NCBI RefSeq assembly: GCF_003122365.1 | Contig: NZ_CP029254.1 | Location: forward strand, 2,243,001 to 2,307,000 | Source: Streptomyces spongiicola | Lineage (GTDB): Bacteria; Actinomycetota; Actinomycetes; Streptomycetales; Streptomycetaceae | Direction of reading: 5' to 3' | DNA: 64,000 nucleotides | Position numbers and translations under genes: made by a program | Notes under the pieces: model-generated | The model's database searches: none | The model's input: the letters and a program-made list of their open reading frames with translations, nothing else | Told to the model about the DNA's origin: nothing | In this document: positions 35,410-47,511 of the stretch, piece after piece | Layout of the letters: each line of letters begins with the position of its first letter | How positions within the stretch are numbered: position 1 is the stretch's first letter

Positions 35410-36518
35410 GACAGGGTGGCGATCGCCTCGCGGCCGCCCTCCAGGAACTCGGGCCAGGAGCCGCCCTCTTCCTTGCAGCGCGGCTCGACGACGCCGTGCA
35501 GATACTTGTTGAGGATGGCCAGGTCCTCCGGCTCGCGCCGGGCCAGCGACCCGACGAGCGAGGAGGCCAGAGTGCGGGCGGTCAGCGCACGCTCGCCGAA
35601 GAAGTTCCCGTGCAGGATCGCGTCCTCCAGCACGCCGATCTGCTCGGCGGTGGACAGCGCGGACTCCAGCTTCTCGTCGTCGCTGCCCGCCGAAGCCGAG
35701 GAGGCACGAAGGTCGGCGAAGCTCTGGAGCAGCACGTCCAGCAGCGTCGGCGGCACGTCCAGCTCGATGCGGTGACGGCGCAGCAGTTCCTCGGTGCGGA
35801 AGCGGACGATCTCCGCCTCGCTCTTCTTGTTCGTCACCACGGGGATACGCACGAAGTTGAAGCGCCGCTTGAGTGCCGAGGAGAGGTCGTTGACACCCCG
35901 GTCACGGCTGTTGGCGGTGGCGATGACGGAGAAGCCCGGCTTGGCGAAGACGATGCTGTCGCTGTCCAGCTCCGGGACGGAGATGTACTTCTCCGAGAGA
36001 ACGGAGATCAGGGCGTCCTGGACGTCGCTGGTGGAGCGGGTGAGTTCCTCGAAGCGGCCGATCGCGCCGGTCTCCATCGCGGTCATGATCGGCGAGGGGA
36101 TCATCGACTCGCGGGACTGGCCCTTGGCGATCACCATGGACACGTTCCAGGAGTACTTGATGTGGTCCTCGGTCGTACCGGCCGTGCCCTGCACCACCAG
36201 GGTGGAGTTGCGGCAGACGGCGGCGGAGAGCAGCTCGGCGAGCCAGCTCTTGCCGGTGCCGGGGTCGCCTATGAGCAGCAGTCCGCGGTCGGAGGCCAGG
36301 GTGACGATGGCGCGCTCGACGAGGCTGCGGTCACCGAACCACTTCTGGGGGATCGGCCGGTCGAGACCGTCGGAGCGCTCGGCACCCAGGATGAACAGCC
36401 GGACCATCTTCGGGGAGAGCCGCCAGGAGAAGGGCTTGGGGTTGTCGTCGACCGACTCCAGCCAGTCCAGCTCCTCGGCGTACTTGATCTCGGCGGGAGC
36501 GCGCAACATATCGGACAT
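35406..36518 (-). CDS. MoxR-type AAA+ ATPase
   Basis: 370 residues. Walker A is GDPGTGKS (84-91). The Walker B region (GRFEELTRS), sensor-1 (SVIATANSRDRG) and arginine-finger region (ALKRRFNFV) follow in order. MoxR ATPases act as chaperone-like remodelling machines and pair with VWA proteins carrying a MIDAS site. ATG at 36518 has AGAAAGG about 7 bases upstream; a longer in-frame start at 36656 lacks one. A 201-bp gap separates it from the VWA gene, so an internal promoter is possible. Confidence 0.93.
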   Translation of the reverse strand: MSDMLRAPAEIKYAEELDWLESVDDNPKPFSWRLSPKMVRLFILGAERSDGLDRPIPQKWFGDRSLVERAIVTLASDRGLLLIGDPGTGKSWLAELLSAAVCRNSTLVVQGTAGTTEDHIKYSWNVSMVIAKGQSRESMIPSPIMTAMETGAIGRFEELTRSTSDVQDALISVLSEKYISVPELDSDSIVFAKPGFSVIATANSRDRGVNDLSSALKRRFNFVRIPVVTNKKSEAEIVRFRTEELLRRHRIELDVPPTLLDVLLQSFADLRASSASAGSDDEKLESALSTAEQIGVLEDAILHGNFFGERALTARTLASSLVGSLARREPEDLAILNKYLHGVVEPRCKEEGGSWPEFLEGGREAIATLS

Positions 36519-36719
36519 GTCGGAACCTTTCTGAAAGTGTGGGCGTGGGAACGGGGTCGGCGCGAGAGCGGGGGTGGAAACAGCGGGTGTGGAGGCGCCG
36601 CCGCGGAGAGCGGGCGGCGAAGGCCCCGTGACGGCTCGGGGTGCGGCGGTGGGCACGCGATCTCGCGGCAGGGTGCCGTCGGCCGGGTCGTGCGGCCGCC
36701 GGGGAGCGCGGCACCGCCG

Positions 36720-38354
36720 TCAGGTGAGGAATGTCTTGAGTTCGTGGACCAGCTTGCGGATATGCCCGGATATCACCGGTGTGCCGAGGTCCTTGAAGCG
36801 CTCGCGGAACCAGGGGTTGACGCTGGCCCGGCCGGCGCTGGTCACCGAACCGACGGGGATGAACTTCGCCCCGGAACGGTGGACGGCGGCCATGGACTCG
36901 AAGAGCTGCTCGGTCCGCCATTCGTAGAAGTCGGAGATCCACACCACCACGGTGCTGCGTGGTTCGGCGATCTTCGGCTGGGCGAGCGCCATGGCGGCGG
37001 TGCCGTCGGTGCCGCCCCCGAGGTTGGTGCGCAGCAGCGTCTCGAAGGGGTCGTGTACCCAGGGGGTGAGGTCGAGGGCCTGGGTGTCGTAGGCGATCAG
37101 GTGGACGTCGACCTTCGGCAGCCCGGCGAAGATCGAGGCGAGGATGGTGCAGTTGACCATGGAGTCGACCATGGAGCCGGACTGGTCCACGACCACGACG
37201 AGCCGCTGCGGTGTCGTCTTGCGGACGGTGTGCCGGTAGTGGAGGCGGTCGACGTACAACCGCTCCTCCTCCGGACTCCAGTTGGTGAGGTTCTTCCAGA
37301 CGGTCCGGTCCAGGTCCAGGTTGCGGAAGACGCGCTTCGGCGGCACGGAGCGGTCCAGGGGACCGGCCGTGGCCTTCTCCACCTGGGTCCGCAGCACCTC
37401 GGCGACGTCGTCGACGAATCGGCGGATCAGCGCCTTGGCGTTGGCCAGTGCGACGCCGGACAGATTGCCCTTGTCCCGGAGCAGCTGCTCGATCAGCGAC
37501 ATGCTCGGGGTGAGCTGTGCGGCGAGCCGGGGGTCGGCGAGGACCTCCCGCAGATGCATCCGCCTCACGAGGTCGGCCTCGATGGCGCCGAGTTCGGGGC
37601 CGATCGCCGCAACCTGCGTGCCGGGGCCGGGTGCCGCACCCCGGCCGGTTCCCGGTGGGCCGGCCCCCTGGCCGGACCGGCCGCCGCGCAGCTCACCGGG
37701 CGCGCAGCCGAGCGAGCGCTCCAGCCACCCCGCGTCGGACTGCCAGCGCGAGAGCTGTCCGGCGGTGACCGTGCCGGATCCGGACGAGAAGACGTTGAGC
37801 AGCACCTTCGACACCAGTGCGGCACGGCGTACTTCGGCGGCGCGGTCACGTCCGCCGGCACCGCCCTCACCGGACGCCTCCGCCTCGCCTCGGGCCTCCC
37901 CCTCGTGTACGGCCGCCTCTCGGTTCGCGAAACCGGTGTGATCGGGTACGGACCCTCCCCCGGGCACGTGTCCCGGCTCGGGGCCGGGATCCGGCTCGGG
38001 GCCGGGGACCGCTCCAGGGCCGGGATCCGGCTCCGCCGCGAGGTCCGCCTCCGGCAGGGCGTCGGGTCCGGTACGGGGATGGCCTGCCCGGGGCACCATC
38101 AGTCCGTCGAACTCCTCGGCCAGCTCCGGATGGCGCTGCACGACGGAGTCGACGGACGCCCGGGGGTCCAGCAGTGCGGGCGGCAGCCCGATGTCCTCGA
38201 TCACGGCGAGGCTCGCCGCTTCCAGCGCCGTGTGCTCCTCGCGGTCGAAGAGGCGGGCGAGGAGGCGCCAGTACAGGACCTGGCGGCGATTGTCGTGGGA
38301 GTCGGCCTCCGGATGCGGGTCCGTCCGCTCCGGTCCGGTCGTGTGCTCGGTCAT
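36720..38354 (-). CDS. VWA-domain protein (MIDAS-containing)
   Basis: 544 residues. The C-terminal VWA domain has an intact MIDAS: DQSGS near residue 390, GGGTDGTAA, and WISDFYEW. The N-terminal half is helical and contains a Pro/Gly/Asp-Glu-rich segment with PDPGPGAVPGPEPDPGPEP repeats (about 110-135). It is the expected partner of the MoxR ATPase. ATG at 38354 overlaps the stop of the upstream gene. Confidence 0.9.
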   Translation of the reverse strand: MTEHTTGPERTDPHPEADSHDNRRQVLYWRLLARLFDREEHTALEAASLAVIEDIGLPPALLDPRASVDSVVQRHPELAEEFDGLMVPRAGHPRTGPDALPEADLAAEPDPGPGAVPGPEPDPGPEPGHVPGGGSVPDHTGFANREAAVHEGEARGEAEASGEGGAGGRDRAAEVRRAALVSKVLLNVFSSGSGTVTAGQLSRWQSDAGWLERSLGCAPGELRGGRSGQGAGPPGTGRGAAPGPGTQVAAIGPELGAIEADLVRRMHLREVLADPRLAAQLTPSMSLIEQLLRDKGNLSGVALANAKALIRRFVDDVAEVLRTQVEKATAGPLDRSVPPKRVFRNLDLDRTVWKNLTNWSPEEERLYVDRLHYRHTVRKTTPQRLVVVVDQSGSMVDSMVNCTILASIFAGLPKVDVHLIAYDTQALDLTPWVHDPFETLLRTNLGGGTDGTAAMALAQPKIAEPRSTVVVWISDFYEWRTEQLFESMAAVHRSGAKFIPVGSVTSAGRASVNPWFRERFKDLGTPVISGHIRKLVHELKTFLT

Positions 38355-39742
38355 GTGCGCAGCAGCCTCCCCGCCCGTTCCCGCAGCACCTTCACTGCGT
38401 CGGTGGCGGCCTTCTCCGCCCTGACGCCGGTCTTGTCGGTCGTGCCGCCCGCCCAGCCCCCGCCGTGCACCGCCACGGTCTTCTTCCGCACGGTCGTCTC
38501 GACGGCGAGCGGCTGCACCGTGAACACACCGGCGTCCCACCGGAGCAGCCCTATGCACGCGCCCGACGCCCTGACGGCCTCCGGAGTGAGCGGCCCCGCG
38601 GCCGGAACCCGGCCGGCGTCGACGGCCACGGAGTGCCCGGCCGCCTCGAACCGCAGCACGCCGCCGTCCTCGCGGACCGTGTAGCCCTCCAGGAACACCG
38701 GCTCGGCGATGCGCGCCGGGTGGCGGTCCAGCGGCGCCGCCGCCGGTGCCGTCGCCGCGGCCAGGACGACGCGGGCGGTGGCGAACGCGTCGGCGGCTCC
38801 GCCCGGGTGGGCCCGCTCGTCGTCCCAGATCAGGTCGCCCCCGGCGGTGACCGGCATCCCCGACACCTCCATCGAGCGGCCCTCGCCCACGGCCGCCAGC
38901 AGAGCCATGTGCGGACGGAGCAGCTGCCAGAGGCCGGCCCCGACGACCGTGTCCGGCTTCGGCACCGAGACGGCCGCCCGCACCAGTCGCGGCGCGGTGC
39001 CGTCAGCGGGCTCGAGCACCGCGTGCACCTGGGCCTGTGCGGCCGTCGCGTGCTCGTGCACATCGACGCCGAGCGGCAGCAGCCGGCCGGAGGCGGTGCC
39101 GGACGCGGCCGTCCCGGTGGCACCGGGCAGGGTCAGCAGCATCGCCCGCGCCCAGAGATCGGCCCAGCGGCGCACCGGGATCCGTTCCGTCGAGGCGACC
39201 GGGCAGGAGGCGGCCAGCTCGGCGGCGAACCCGTCCAGCAGCGTCGCCGGCCGGCGCAGTGCCGGGTCGGGAAGCATCGCGGACACCACCCGGGCCGCTT
39301 CGGAGACCAGTTCGTGGTCGACGCCCTGCCACCCGGCACGCGCCAGGTCCGAGAGCCAGCAGCGGGCGGCGGCCGGCAGGTTCGCCGTCCGCCGGTCCGC
39401 GGGCACCACCGGCACCGCCTCCTCGACGCGCGAACGGCCGGTCGCCTCGTCGGTGCGGGCCACCAGGGCGTCATGGACGGAGCCGAGCAGCGCCGCGCGG
39501 GCGGCGGCCAGTGGGAGCAGGTCGTCGTCGGCCGCGGCTCCGGCCGCGGCCTTCCCGGCCGCCTCGGCGGCTCGGGTGGCCAGCGGTGTGCCCGCCACGG
39601 CTTCGGCGAGTCCGGTCAGCCCCTCGGCCTGGACGGGCTGCGGTCTGAGCAGACCGCCGACGAGCGCGCGGTCGAAGGCGTCGACCGCGGCGAGGGCCTC
39701 GTCCAGGCCGTCGACGGGGTCGGCGAGCAGGGCGGTGCGCAT
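38351..39742 (-). CDS. Unknown protein of the MoxR-VWA operon
   Basis: 463 residues, Ala-rich and mostly helical in the first half, with beta-rich stretches later (about 250-440). No motif that I recognise and no membrane segment. It is translationally coupled to both neighbours: TGATG with the SWIM-like gene and ATGA with the VWA gene. It may correspond to one of the DUFs that accompany SWIM and MoxR proteins in actinobacteria, but I cannot assign which. Confidence 0.75.
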   Translation of the reverse strand: MRTALLADPVDGLDEALAAVDAFDRALVGGLLRPQPVQAEGLTGLAEAVAGTPLATRAAEAAGKAAAGAAADDDLLPLAAARAALLGSVHDALVARTDEATGRSRVEEAVPVVPADRRTANLPAAARCWLSDLARAGWQGVDHELVSEAARVVSAMLPDPALRRPATLLDGFAAELAASCPVASTERIPVRRWADLWARAMLLTLPGATGTAASGTASGRLLPLGVDVHEHATAAQAQVHAVLEPADGTAPRLVRAAVSVPKPDTVVGAGLWQLLRPHMALLAAVGEGRSMEVSGMPVTAGGDLIWDDERAHPGGAADAFATARVVLAAATAPAAAPLDRHPARIAEPVFLEGYTVREDGGVLRFEAAGHSVAVDAGRVPAAGPLTPEAVRASGACIGLLRWDAGVFTVQPLAVETTVRKKTVAVHGGGWAGGTTDKTGVRAEKAATDAVKVLRERAGRLLRT

Positions 39743-40308
39743 CAGGCCACCGCCCCGGCCGGCGGGAACCAGTGCATCTCGGGCAACGGCACGGTGGACG
39801 GGGCGAGTTCGAGGTAGGCCAGATGGCGCAGGAACCGGCTGAAGACGGTGGCCGCGGTCCTCGTCTCCGCCGGGGCGGGACGGGCGCCGGTCATGACCGC
39901 GGTGACACCGGCCGCCGTCGGCTCCGCGTCCCCCGTGTCGACGCGCAGGGAGCGGGCGACGCGCTCGGCGCCGTACTGGAGCGCCGCCTCCCCGATCAGG
40001 GCCCGGATGTGGTTGCAGAACGAGCCCCGCGCGCCGCCGCAGGGCCGGTTGTTGTTGGTGCTGCAGGCGAACGCGTACGTACCGGCCTCGACCGACGACA
40101 CATAGACCCGCTCGACGTCCGAGCCGCTGGACACGACGCCCTGCAGGCGTCCTTCGGCCAGCTCGACGAACGGGACCTTGGCGAGCTTTCGGGGCCGGGC
40201 GGGCGCCAGCACGCGCGCCGTGCTCCGCCTCTCCCAGTCCTCGCGGTTCCGGTCGTCACCGCTCTCCCGGTCGTCGCCGCTCTCCCGGTTCTCCCAGTCA
40301 GACAGCAC
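39742..40308 (-). CDS. SWIM-like zinc-finger protein
   Basis: 188 residues from GTG at 40308, with AAGGAG 5 bases upstream. After a charged N-terminus holding a repeated RESGDD unit, residues about 74-98 contain ACSTNNNRPC and GSFCNHIRAL, a Cys/Cys-His arrangement like a SWIM zinc finger (C-x-C-xn-C-x-H, here with a changed first pair). SWIM domains bind DNA or proteins. It is the first gene of the operon, and the following start overlaps its stop (TGATG). It is shorter than full-size SWIM family proteins. Confidence 0.75.
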   Translation of the reverse strand: MLSDWENRESGDDRESGDDRNREDWERRSTARVLAPARPRKLAKVPFVELAEGRLQGVVSSGSDVERVYVSSVEAGTYAFACSTNNNRPCGGARGSFCNHIRALIGEAALQYGAERVARSLRVDTGDAEPTAAGVTAVMTGARPAPAETRTAATVFSRFLRHLAYLELAPSTVPLPEMHWFPPAGAVA

Positions 40309-40792
40309 ACCATCTCCTTTGCACAGCACGGGATGTCCCTGCCGGACGGCTGGGCCCGGCGGGACACCACAGAACCTAGCGGCGCACACTGACAACGCCG
40401 ATCTTGAGCGGGGCCGGGCGGCGGACGGCAGGCGCGGAGCCGGCGGACGGCAGGCGGGCGAGGTGGGCCGGCGCGGGCCGAGTGGCCGGCGCGGGCCGAG
40501 TGGGCAGGGCGGGCCGAGTGGGCAGGGCGGGCCGAGTGGGCAGGGCGGGCACGGCTGGCAGGGCTGGCAGGGCGACAGAGGAGGCAGGGCGCCCGAGGGC
40601 GATCGGCCAGGGGGATCCCGCGCTGCGCGCACGGCCGGGCACTGCGTGTGACGCCTTCCGCGCCGCGGGCGCCGCTCGCGGTGCAGAGCGGGCCCGGGCT
40701 CTCTAGCCTCGAAACAGAAGAGACGTGAAGGACCGCGAGACCCGGAAAGCACGACGGTATGCCCGCCCGTCCTCACCCGGAGGTGGCCCCAG
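40309..40792. other. Spacer with 18-bp tandem repeats between divergent operons
   Basis: 484 bp containing the promoters of the leftward MoxR-VWA operon and the rightward betaine genes, which I cannot pinpoint. It holds the repeat block at 40471-40546. No gene is supported. Confidence 0.5.
40471..40546. repeat. 18-bp tandem repeat
   Basis: About four copies of GGGCCGAGTGGGCAGGGC (clean copies at 40493-40510, 40511-40528, 40529-40546, with a degenerate one before). There are no spacers, so it is not a CRISPR array. Confidence 0.9.
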
Positions 40793-42262
40793 ATGCCCGA
40801 GCTCTTCATCGGCGGTAGGTGGACCGCCGCGGCCGGCGGGCGCAAGCGGGAGATCCGCTGCCCCGCCGACGGCACGCTGGTGGCGGCCGTCGACGAGGCC
40901 GGGCCCGAGGACGCCGCGGCCGCCGTCGCCGCCGCCCGCGACGCCTTCGACAGCGGGCCCTGGCCCCGCACCCCGGCCGCCGAACGCGGTGAGCTGCTGT
41001 TGCGCACCGCCGCCCTGCTCGACCGCGACAGGGCGGAGTTCGCCCGCGCCGAGTCGCTGGACACGGGCAAGCGGCTGGTGGAGAGCGTGTACGACATGGA
41101 CGACATCGCCGAGTGCTTCCGCTGGTTCGGCCGGCTTGTCGCGGCCGGCGGTCACGACCGCGTCGTCGACACCGGACGGCCGGACGTCGACAGCCGGGTG
41201 GTACACGAGCCCGTGGGTGTCTGTTCGCTGATCACCCCGTGGAACTACCCGCTGCTGCAGACCTCCTGGAAGGTCGCTCCGGCACTCGGCGCGGGCAACA
41301 CCTTCGTACTCAAGCCGAGTGAACTCACCCCGCACACGGCGGTGCTGCTGATGCGGGTGCTCGGCGAGGCGGGGCTGCCCGACGGCGCCGCCAATCTGGT
41401 CCTGGGCGCGGGCGGCGTCGTGGGTGCCCCGCTCACCGAGGACCCCAGGGTCGACATGGTGTCGTTCACCGGTGGCCTGGTCACCGGTCGGCGCATCATG
41501 GCCGCCGCCGCGCCGACGGTGAAGAAGGTGGCGCTGGAACTCGGCGGCAAGAACCCGAACGTGGTGTTCTCGGATGCCGCGTTCGAGGCGGCGGTGGACT
41601 ACGCGGCGACCGCCGTCTTCCTCCACTCGGGCCAGGTCTGCTCGGCCGGGGCGCGGCTGCTGGTGCAGGAGGGACTGCACGACGCGTTCGTCGCGGAGAT
41701 CGTCGGCCTGGCGGAGTCCATCAGGCTGGGCGGGCCGTTCGACGAGAACGCCCGCGCCGGTCCGCTGATCTCCGCCGGGCACCTGGAGAAGGTCGAGGCG
41801 TACGTCGAGGCCGGCCTCGCCGAGGGCGCGGTCCTGCGCTGCGGCGGCTCCCGGCCGGACGACCCGGGGCTCGCGAACGGCTTCTACTACCGGCCGACCG
41901 TGCTGGACGAGTGCGCCCCGGACATGACGGTGGTACGTGACGAGTCGTTCGGGCCGGTGCTGACCGTGGAGCGCTTCCGCGACGAGGAGGAGGCGGTGGC
42001 CCTCGCCAACGACACGGTCTACGGTCTCGCGGGTGCCGTCTGGACCCGGGATCCGGCGCGGGCCCACCGGGTGGCCGCGCGGATGCGGGCCGGCACCGTG
42101 TGGATCAACGACTTCCACCCGTACGTCCCGCAGGCGGAATGGGGCGGTATGAAGCAGTCCGGATTCGGCCGTGAACTCGGGCTGGCCGGACTGGCCGAGT
42201 ACCGCGAGGCCAAGCACGTCTGGCGCAATCTCGCGCCGGGCCCGCAGCGGTGGTTCGCATGA
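40793..42262 (+). CDS. betB: Betaine-aldehyde dehydrogenase
   Basis: 489 residues of the NAD(P)-dependent aldehyde dehydrogenase family. ITPWNYPLLQTSWKVAPAL, the general base Glu in LELGGKNP and the catalytic Cys in GQVCSAG are present in the expected order. Oxidises betaine aldehyde to glycine betaine, an osmoprotectant. GGAGGT lies 8 bases before the ATG. The next gene encodes a GMC choline dehydrogenase, which supports this substrate over other aldehydes. The gap to it is 336 bp. Confidence 0.88.
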   Translation: MPELFIGGRWTAAAGGRKREIRCPADGTLVAAVDEAGPEDAAAAVAAARDAFDSGPWPRTPAAERGELLLRTAALLDRDRAEFARAESLDTGKRLVESVYDMDDIAECFRWFGRLVAAGGHDRVVDTGRPDVDSRVVHEPVGVCSLITPWNYPLLQTSWKVAPALGAGNTFVLKPSELTPHTAVLLMRVLGEAGLPDGAANLVLGAGGVVGAPLTEDPRVDMVSFTGGLVTGRRIMAAAAPTVKKVALELGGKNPNVVFSDAAFEAAVDYAATAVFLHSGQVCSAGARLLVQEGLHDAFVAEIVGLAESIRLGGPFDENARAGPLISAGHLEKVEAYVEAGLAEGAVLRCGGSRPDDPGLANGFYYRPTVLDECAPDMTVVRDESFGPVLTVERFRDEEEAVALANDTVYGLAGAVWTRDPARAHRVAARMRAGTVWINDFHPYVPQAEWGGMKQSGFGRELGLAGLAEYREAKHVWRNLAPGPQRWFA

Positions 42263-42598
42263 CGGCGGACGGGAAGGGCACCGCCCGCCGGGGAGCGCCC
42301 GCCCCCGCCGCCGTGAGCGGAACGTCGCGCGCCCGGTGCAGCGACCCGGCGCCCCCGGGCGCCGGACGGGCCGTCCCCGGTGCGCCGGCCGGACGGCGGC
42401 GCGGGCGCGCCGTCTCGCGCGCGACGCGACACCGGTGTCCGGCGCCCGGATCCGCGGCGTCCACGAGAGGGACGGGCTCGCCGAGCGCGTGCCCGAGTCC
42501 GCGCCGACCGGTGCCCCGGCGGCTCCCCGACGAGCCCGGGGGTACGGCCGCACCCGCCCGGTCGCGCCCCGGCGGCTCCCTGACGACCTGGAGATGCC
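42263..42598. other. Intergenic region between betB and the GMC gene
   Basis: 336 bp, very GC-rich. Frames run through it on both strands but none has a start with a ribosome-binding site or a recognisable product. No hairpin or operator stands out. The two flanking genes run the same way. Confidence 0.45.
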
Positions 42599-44179
42599 AT
42601 GTCCTCACCCACGTCCGCGCCGGAGTTCGACCATGTCGTCGTGGGCGGCGGCACGGCCGGCGCCGTCGTCGCCGCGCGGCTCAGCGAGGACCCCGATGTG
42701 AGCGTGTGCCTGCTGGAAGCCGGACCCTCCGACGTGGGCGACGACACCGTCCTGGTGCTGGAGCGCTGGATGGCCCTGCTGGAGTCGGGCTACGACTGGG
42801 ACTATCCGGTCGAACCGCAGGTGAACGGGAACAGCTTCCTCCGCCATGCCCGCGCGAGAGTCCTCGGCGGCTGTTCGTCGCACAACTCCTGCATCGCGTT
42901 CTGGGCGCCCGCGGAGGATCTGGACGAGTGGGCCGCGGCGGGGTGCACCGGATGGAGTGCCGCGGACTGCTTCCCGCTGTACCGCCGGCTGGAGAACAAC
43001 GAGGCGCCCGGCGACCACCACGGCCGCTCGGGCCCGGTGCACCTGCGGACGGTCCCCCCGCGGGACCCGTGCGGGCGGGCGCTGCTGGAGGCCTGCGCCG
43101 AGGCGGGCATCCCGACGACCCCGTTCAACACCGGTAGGACGGTGGTGCGGGGCGCCGGCTGGTTCCAGATCAACGCCCGTCCGGACGGCACCCGCGCGTC
43201 CGCCTCGGTGTCGTACCTGCACCCGCTGCTCGGCAGGCGCCCGAACCTGGAGGTGCGGACCGGAGTACGGGCGCGGCGGCTGCTGTTCCCGGGCGACGGC
43301 CGGTGCGGGGGCGTCGAGTACCTGGAGCCGGACACCGTCCACACGTCGGCGGTGGCCGCCCGCGGTGAGGTGATCGTGGCGTGCGGGGCCATCGACTCGC
43401 CCAAGCTGCTCATGCTGTCGGGCATCGGCCCCGGCGGGCATCTGCGGGACGTCGGCGTCGACGTACGGGTGGACGCCCCCGGCGTGGGCTCCCACCTCCA
43501 GGACCATCCGGAGGGAGTGATCATGTGGGAGGCGAAGCAGCCCATGGTCACCGCCTCCACCCAGTGGTGGGAGATCGGCGTCTTCGCGGACACCGTGCCC
43601 GGGCTGGACCGGCCGGACCTGATGTTCCACTACGGCTCCATGCCCTTCGACATGAACACCTACCGGCAGGGCTATCCCACGTCCGACAACGCCTTCACAC
43701 TGACGCCGAACGTGACCCGGGCCCGTTCGCGGGGGACGGTCCGGCTGCGCAGCCGGGACTTCCGCGACAAGCCGATGGTCGACCCCCGCTACTTCACGGA
43801 CGAGCACGACATCCGCGTGATGACCCACGGGCTGCGGCTGGCGCGCGACATCGTCTCGCGGGCCCCGATGACCGACTGGGCCGGAGCGGAACTCGCCCCG
43901 GGGCCGGGGACCACGGGCGACGACGAACTGTTCGCGTATGTGCGCGCCACCCACAACACGGTGTACCACCCGGCGGGGACGGTGCGTATGGGGGCCGACG
44001 GCGATCCGGAGTCCCCGCTCGACGCACGTCTGCGGGTCAAGGGCGTGCGGGGGCTGCGGGTGGCCGACGCCTCGGTGATGCCGCTGCTCACGACGGTCAA
44101 TCCGGGCATCACCACGATGATGATCGGGGAGAAGTGCGCCGACATGGTCAAGGCCGACGCGGCCGCGGGGAACGGCTGA
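42599..44179 (+). CDS. betA: GMC-family choline dehydrogenase
   Basis: 526 residues. The N-terminal FAD motif is VVGGGTAGAVVAARL with LLEAG; GMC signature CSSHNSCIAFW follows, and the catalytic His is in HNTVYHPAGTVRMG near the C-terminus. The family oxidises alcohols; beside betB the likely reaction is choline to betaine aldehyde. GGAG lies 7 bases before the ATG. Other GMC substrates are possible. Confidence 0.85.
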   Translation: MSSPTSAPEFDHVVVGGGTAGAVVAARLSEDPDVSVCLLEAGPSDVGDDTVLVLERWMALLESGYDWDYPVEPQVNGNSFLRHARARVLGGCSSHNSCIAFWAPAEDLDEWAAAGCTGWSAADCFPLYRRLENNEAPGDHHGRSGPVHLRTVPPRDPCGRALLEACAEAGIPTTPFNTGRTVVRGAGWFQINARPDGTRASASVSYLHPLLGRRPNLEVRTGVRARRLLFPGDGRCGGVEYLEPDTVHTSAVAARGEVIVACGAIDSPKLLMLSGIGPGGHLRDVGVDVRVDAPGVGSHLQDHPEGVIMWEAKQPMVTASTQWWEIGVFADTVPGLDRPDLMFHYGSMPFDMNTYRQGYPTSDNAFTLTPNVTRARSRGTVRLRSRDFRDKPMVDPRYFTDEHDIRVMTHGLRLARDIVSRAPMTDWAGAELAPGPGTTGDDELFAYVRATHNTVYHPAGTVRMGADGDPESPLDARLRVKGVRGLRVADASVMPLLTTVNPGITTMMIGEKCADMVKADAAAGNG

Positions 44180-44639
44180 GCCGGCTGCCCGGCGGGGAGC
44201 GGAGCGGAGCACACTTGCGGCGGGGCGGCGAAGGCCCCGGGAAAGGCGCTCCGGCCCGGAGGGCACCCTCGGTAGGGCACCGGGACAAGACACCGGGGAA
44301 GGCCCCGGGACAAGACACCGGGACAAGGCACCGGCGGCCGGGGTAAGGAGCCGGGAGGACTGCGGGGCGGATGCGGGGCGGATGCGGGAGGACCGTGGGG
44401 CGGATGCGCGACGGCTGCGGGAGGACTGCCGGGCTGCGCGAACGGCGCCGCCCCGTCCGGGGTTTGCGCGACGGACGGGGCGGCGGGCACGGCGGCGCAG
44501 GAGCGGCCACGGGTGGGTGCCGGGGCACCGCTGCCGGGACCCGAGGGCTCGGGAACGGAGGGCTCGGGAACGCTGCGGACCCGGCGGTGTGCGGGTGCCG
44601 GGGCGTCCCCGCGCGGGGACGCCCCGGCTACCCACTGGC
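44180..44639. other. Intergenic region with 13-bp-type repeats and icd terminator
   Basis: 460 bp with no gene. It holds CCGGGACAAGACA-like repeats (about 44278-44335), GCGGGGCGGAT repeats (about 44360-44390) and the icd terminator. Confidence 0.5.
44597..44628 (-). terminator. Terminator of icd
   Basis: A perfect 14-bp inverted repeat (44597-44610 and 44615-44628) with a GCGC loop, 11 bp beyond the icd stop. Confidence 0.8.
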
Positions 44640-46898
<2,259 letters not shown>

Positions 46899-47102
46899 TC
46901 AAGATATCTCGGTGCGGCTCCCCTCTCGACAGTGGCCTGCCCCACAGTCGGCGCGAAACCGCCGGCCCGCGCTCACGCGCTCAGCGGCCGGCACCGGAGA
47001 GGGGCAGGGACTGCTCGGACCGGACCGCCCCGGCCTCCCCGGTGGAGCGGCTGCCCGGCGGCGGGAGAGCTGTCAGGCAGGGGGCGGCGGCCGGGTCCGC
47101 CT

Positions 47103-47190
47103 CCTCTCCGGCGTCCGAGCCCTCTCCGACGTCCGAGCCCTCTCCGACGTCCGGGCCCTCTCCGATGTCCGAACCCTCTCCGGCGTCCGG
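47103..47190. repeat. 18-bp tandem repeat
   Basis: About five copies of CCCTCTCCGACGTCCGAG with a few substitutions between copies. Confidence 0.85.
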
Positions 47191-47383
47191 GCCCGGCGCA
47201 TCCTGGGCCGGGTGCCACCGGAACGGACTCCTGGCAGTTCAGGGCATCCGCCCGGATGAGCCGGAGGCCCACGGGACCGCCCGCGCAGCGGCCGGGTCAT
47301 CCGGCGGCCGGCTCGCCGGTCGTCGACCCACGGGAGCAGGCCGCACCGGCGGGTCCCCGGCCTTCGGGTCGGGGCCGGCCGAC

Positions 47384-47511
47384 GGCCGTACGGAGTGACA
47401 TGGAACGGTCCCCGCCATGGCCGAAACACACGGTCCCGTGACCGGCCACGTCCCCGGCCACCGGATCGACACGGACCGGAGGCCGTACGGAGCGCCATGG
47501 AACGGTCCCCG
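47384..47511. repeat. 31-bp direct repeat pair
   Basis: Copies at 47384-47414 and 47481-47511 differ at two positions (both start GGCCGTACGGAG and contain CATGGAACGGTCCCCG). They are 97 bp apart. Neither end has transposon-like features. Confidence 0.85.

Noticed and set aside
40471..40546. Possible CRISPR or iteron array
   Set aside because: The 18-bp units are contiguous, GC-rich and without spacers or a replication gene nearby; simple tandem slippage explains them.
47384..47511. Direct repeats as ends of an insertion element
   Set aside because: The 97-bp interval cannot encode a transposase, and no terminal inverted repeats or target duplication are seen.
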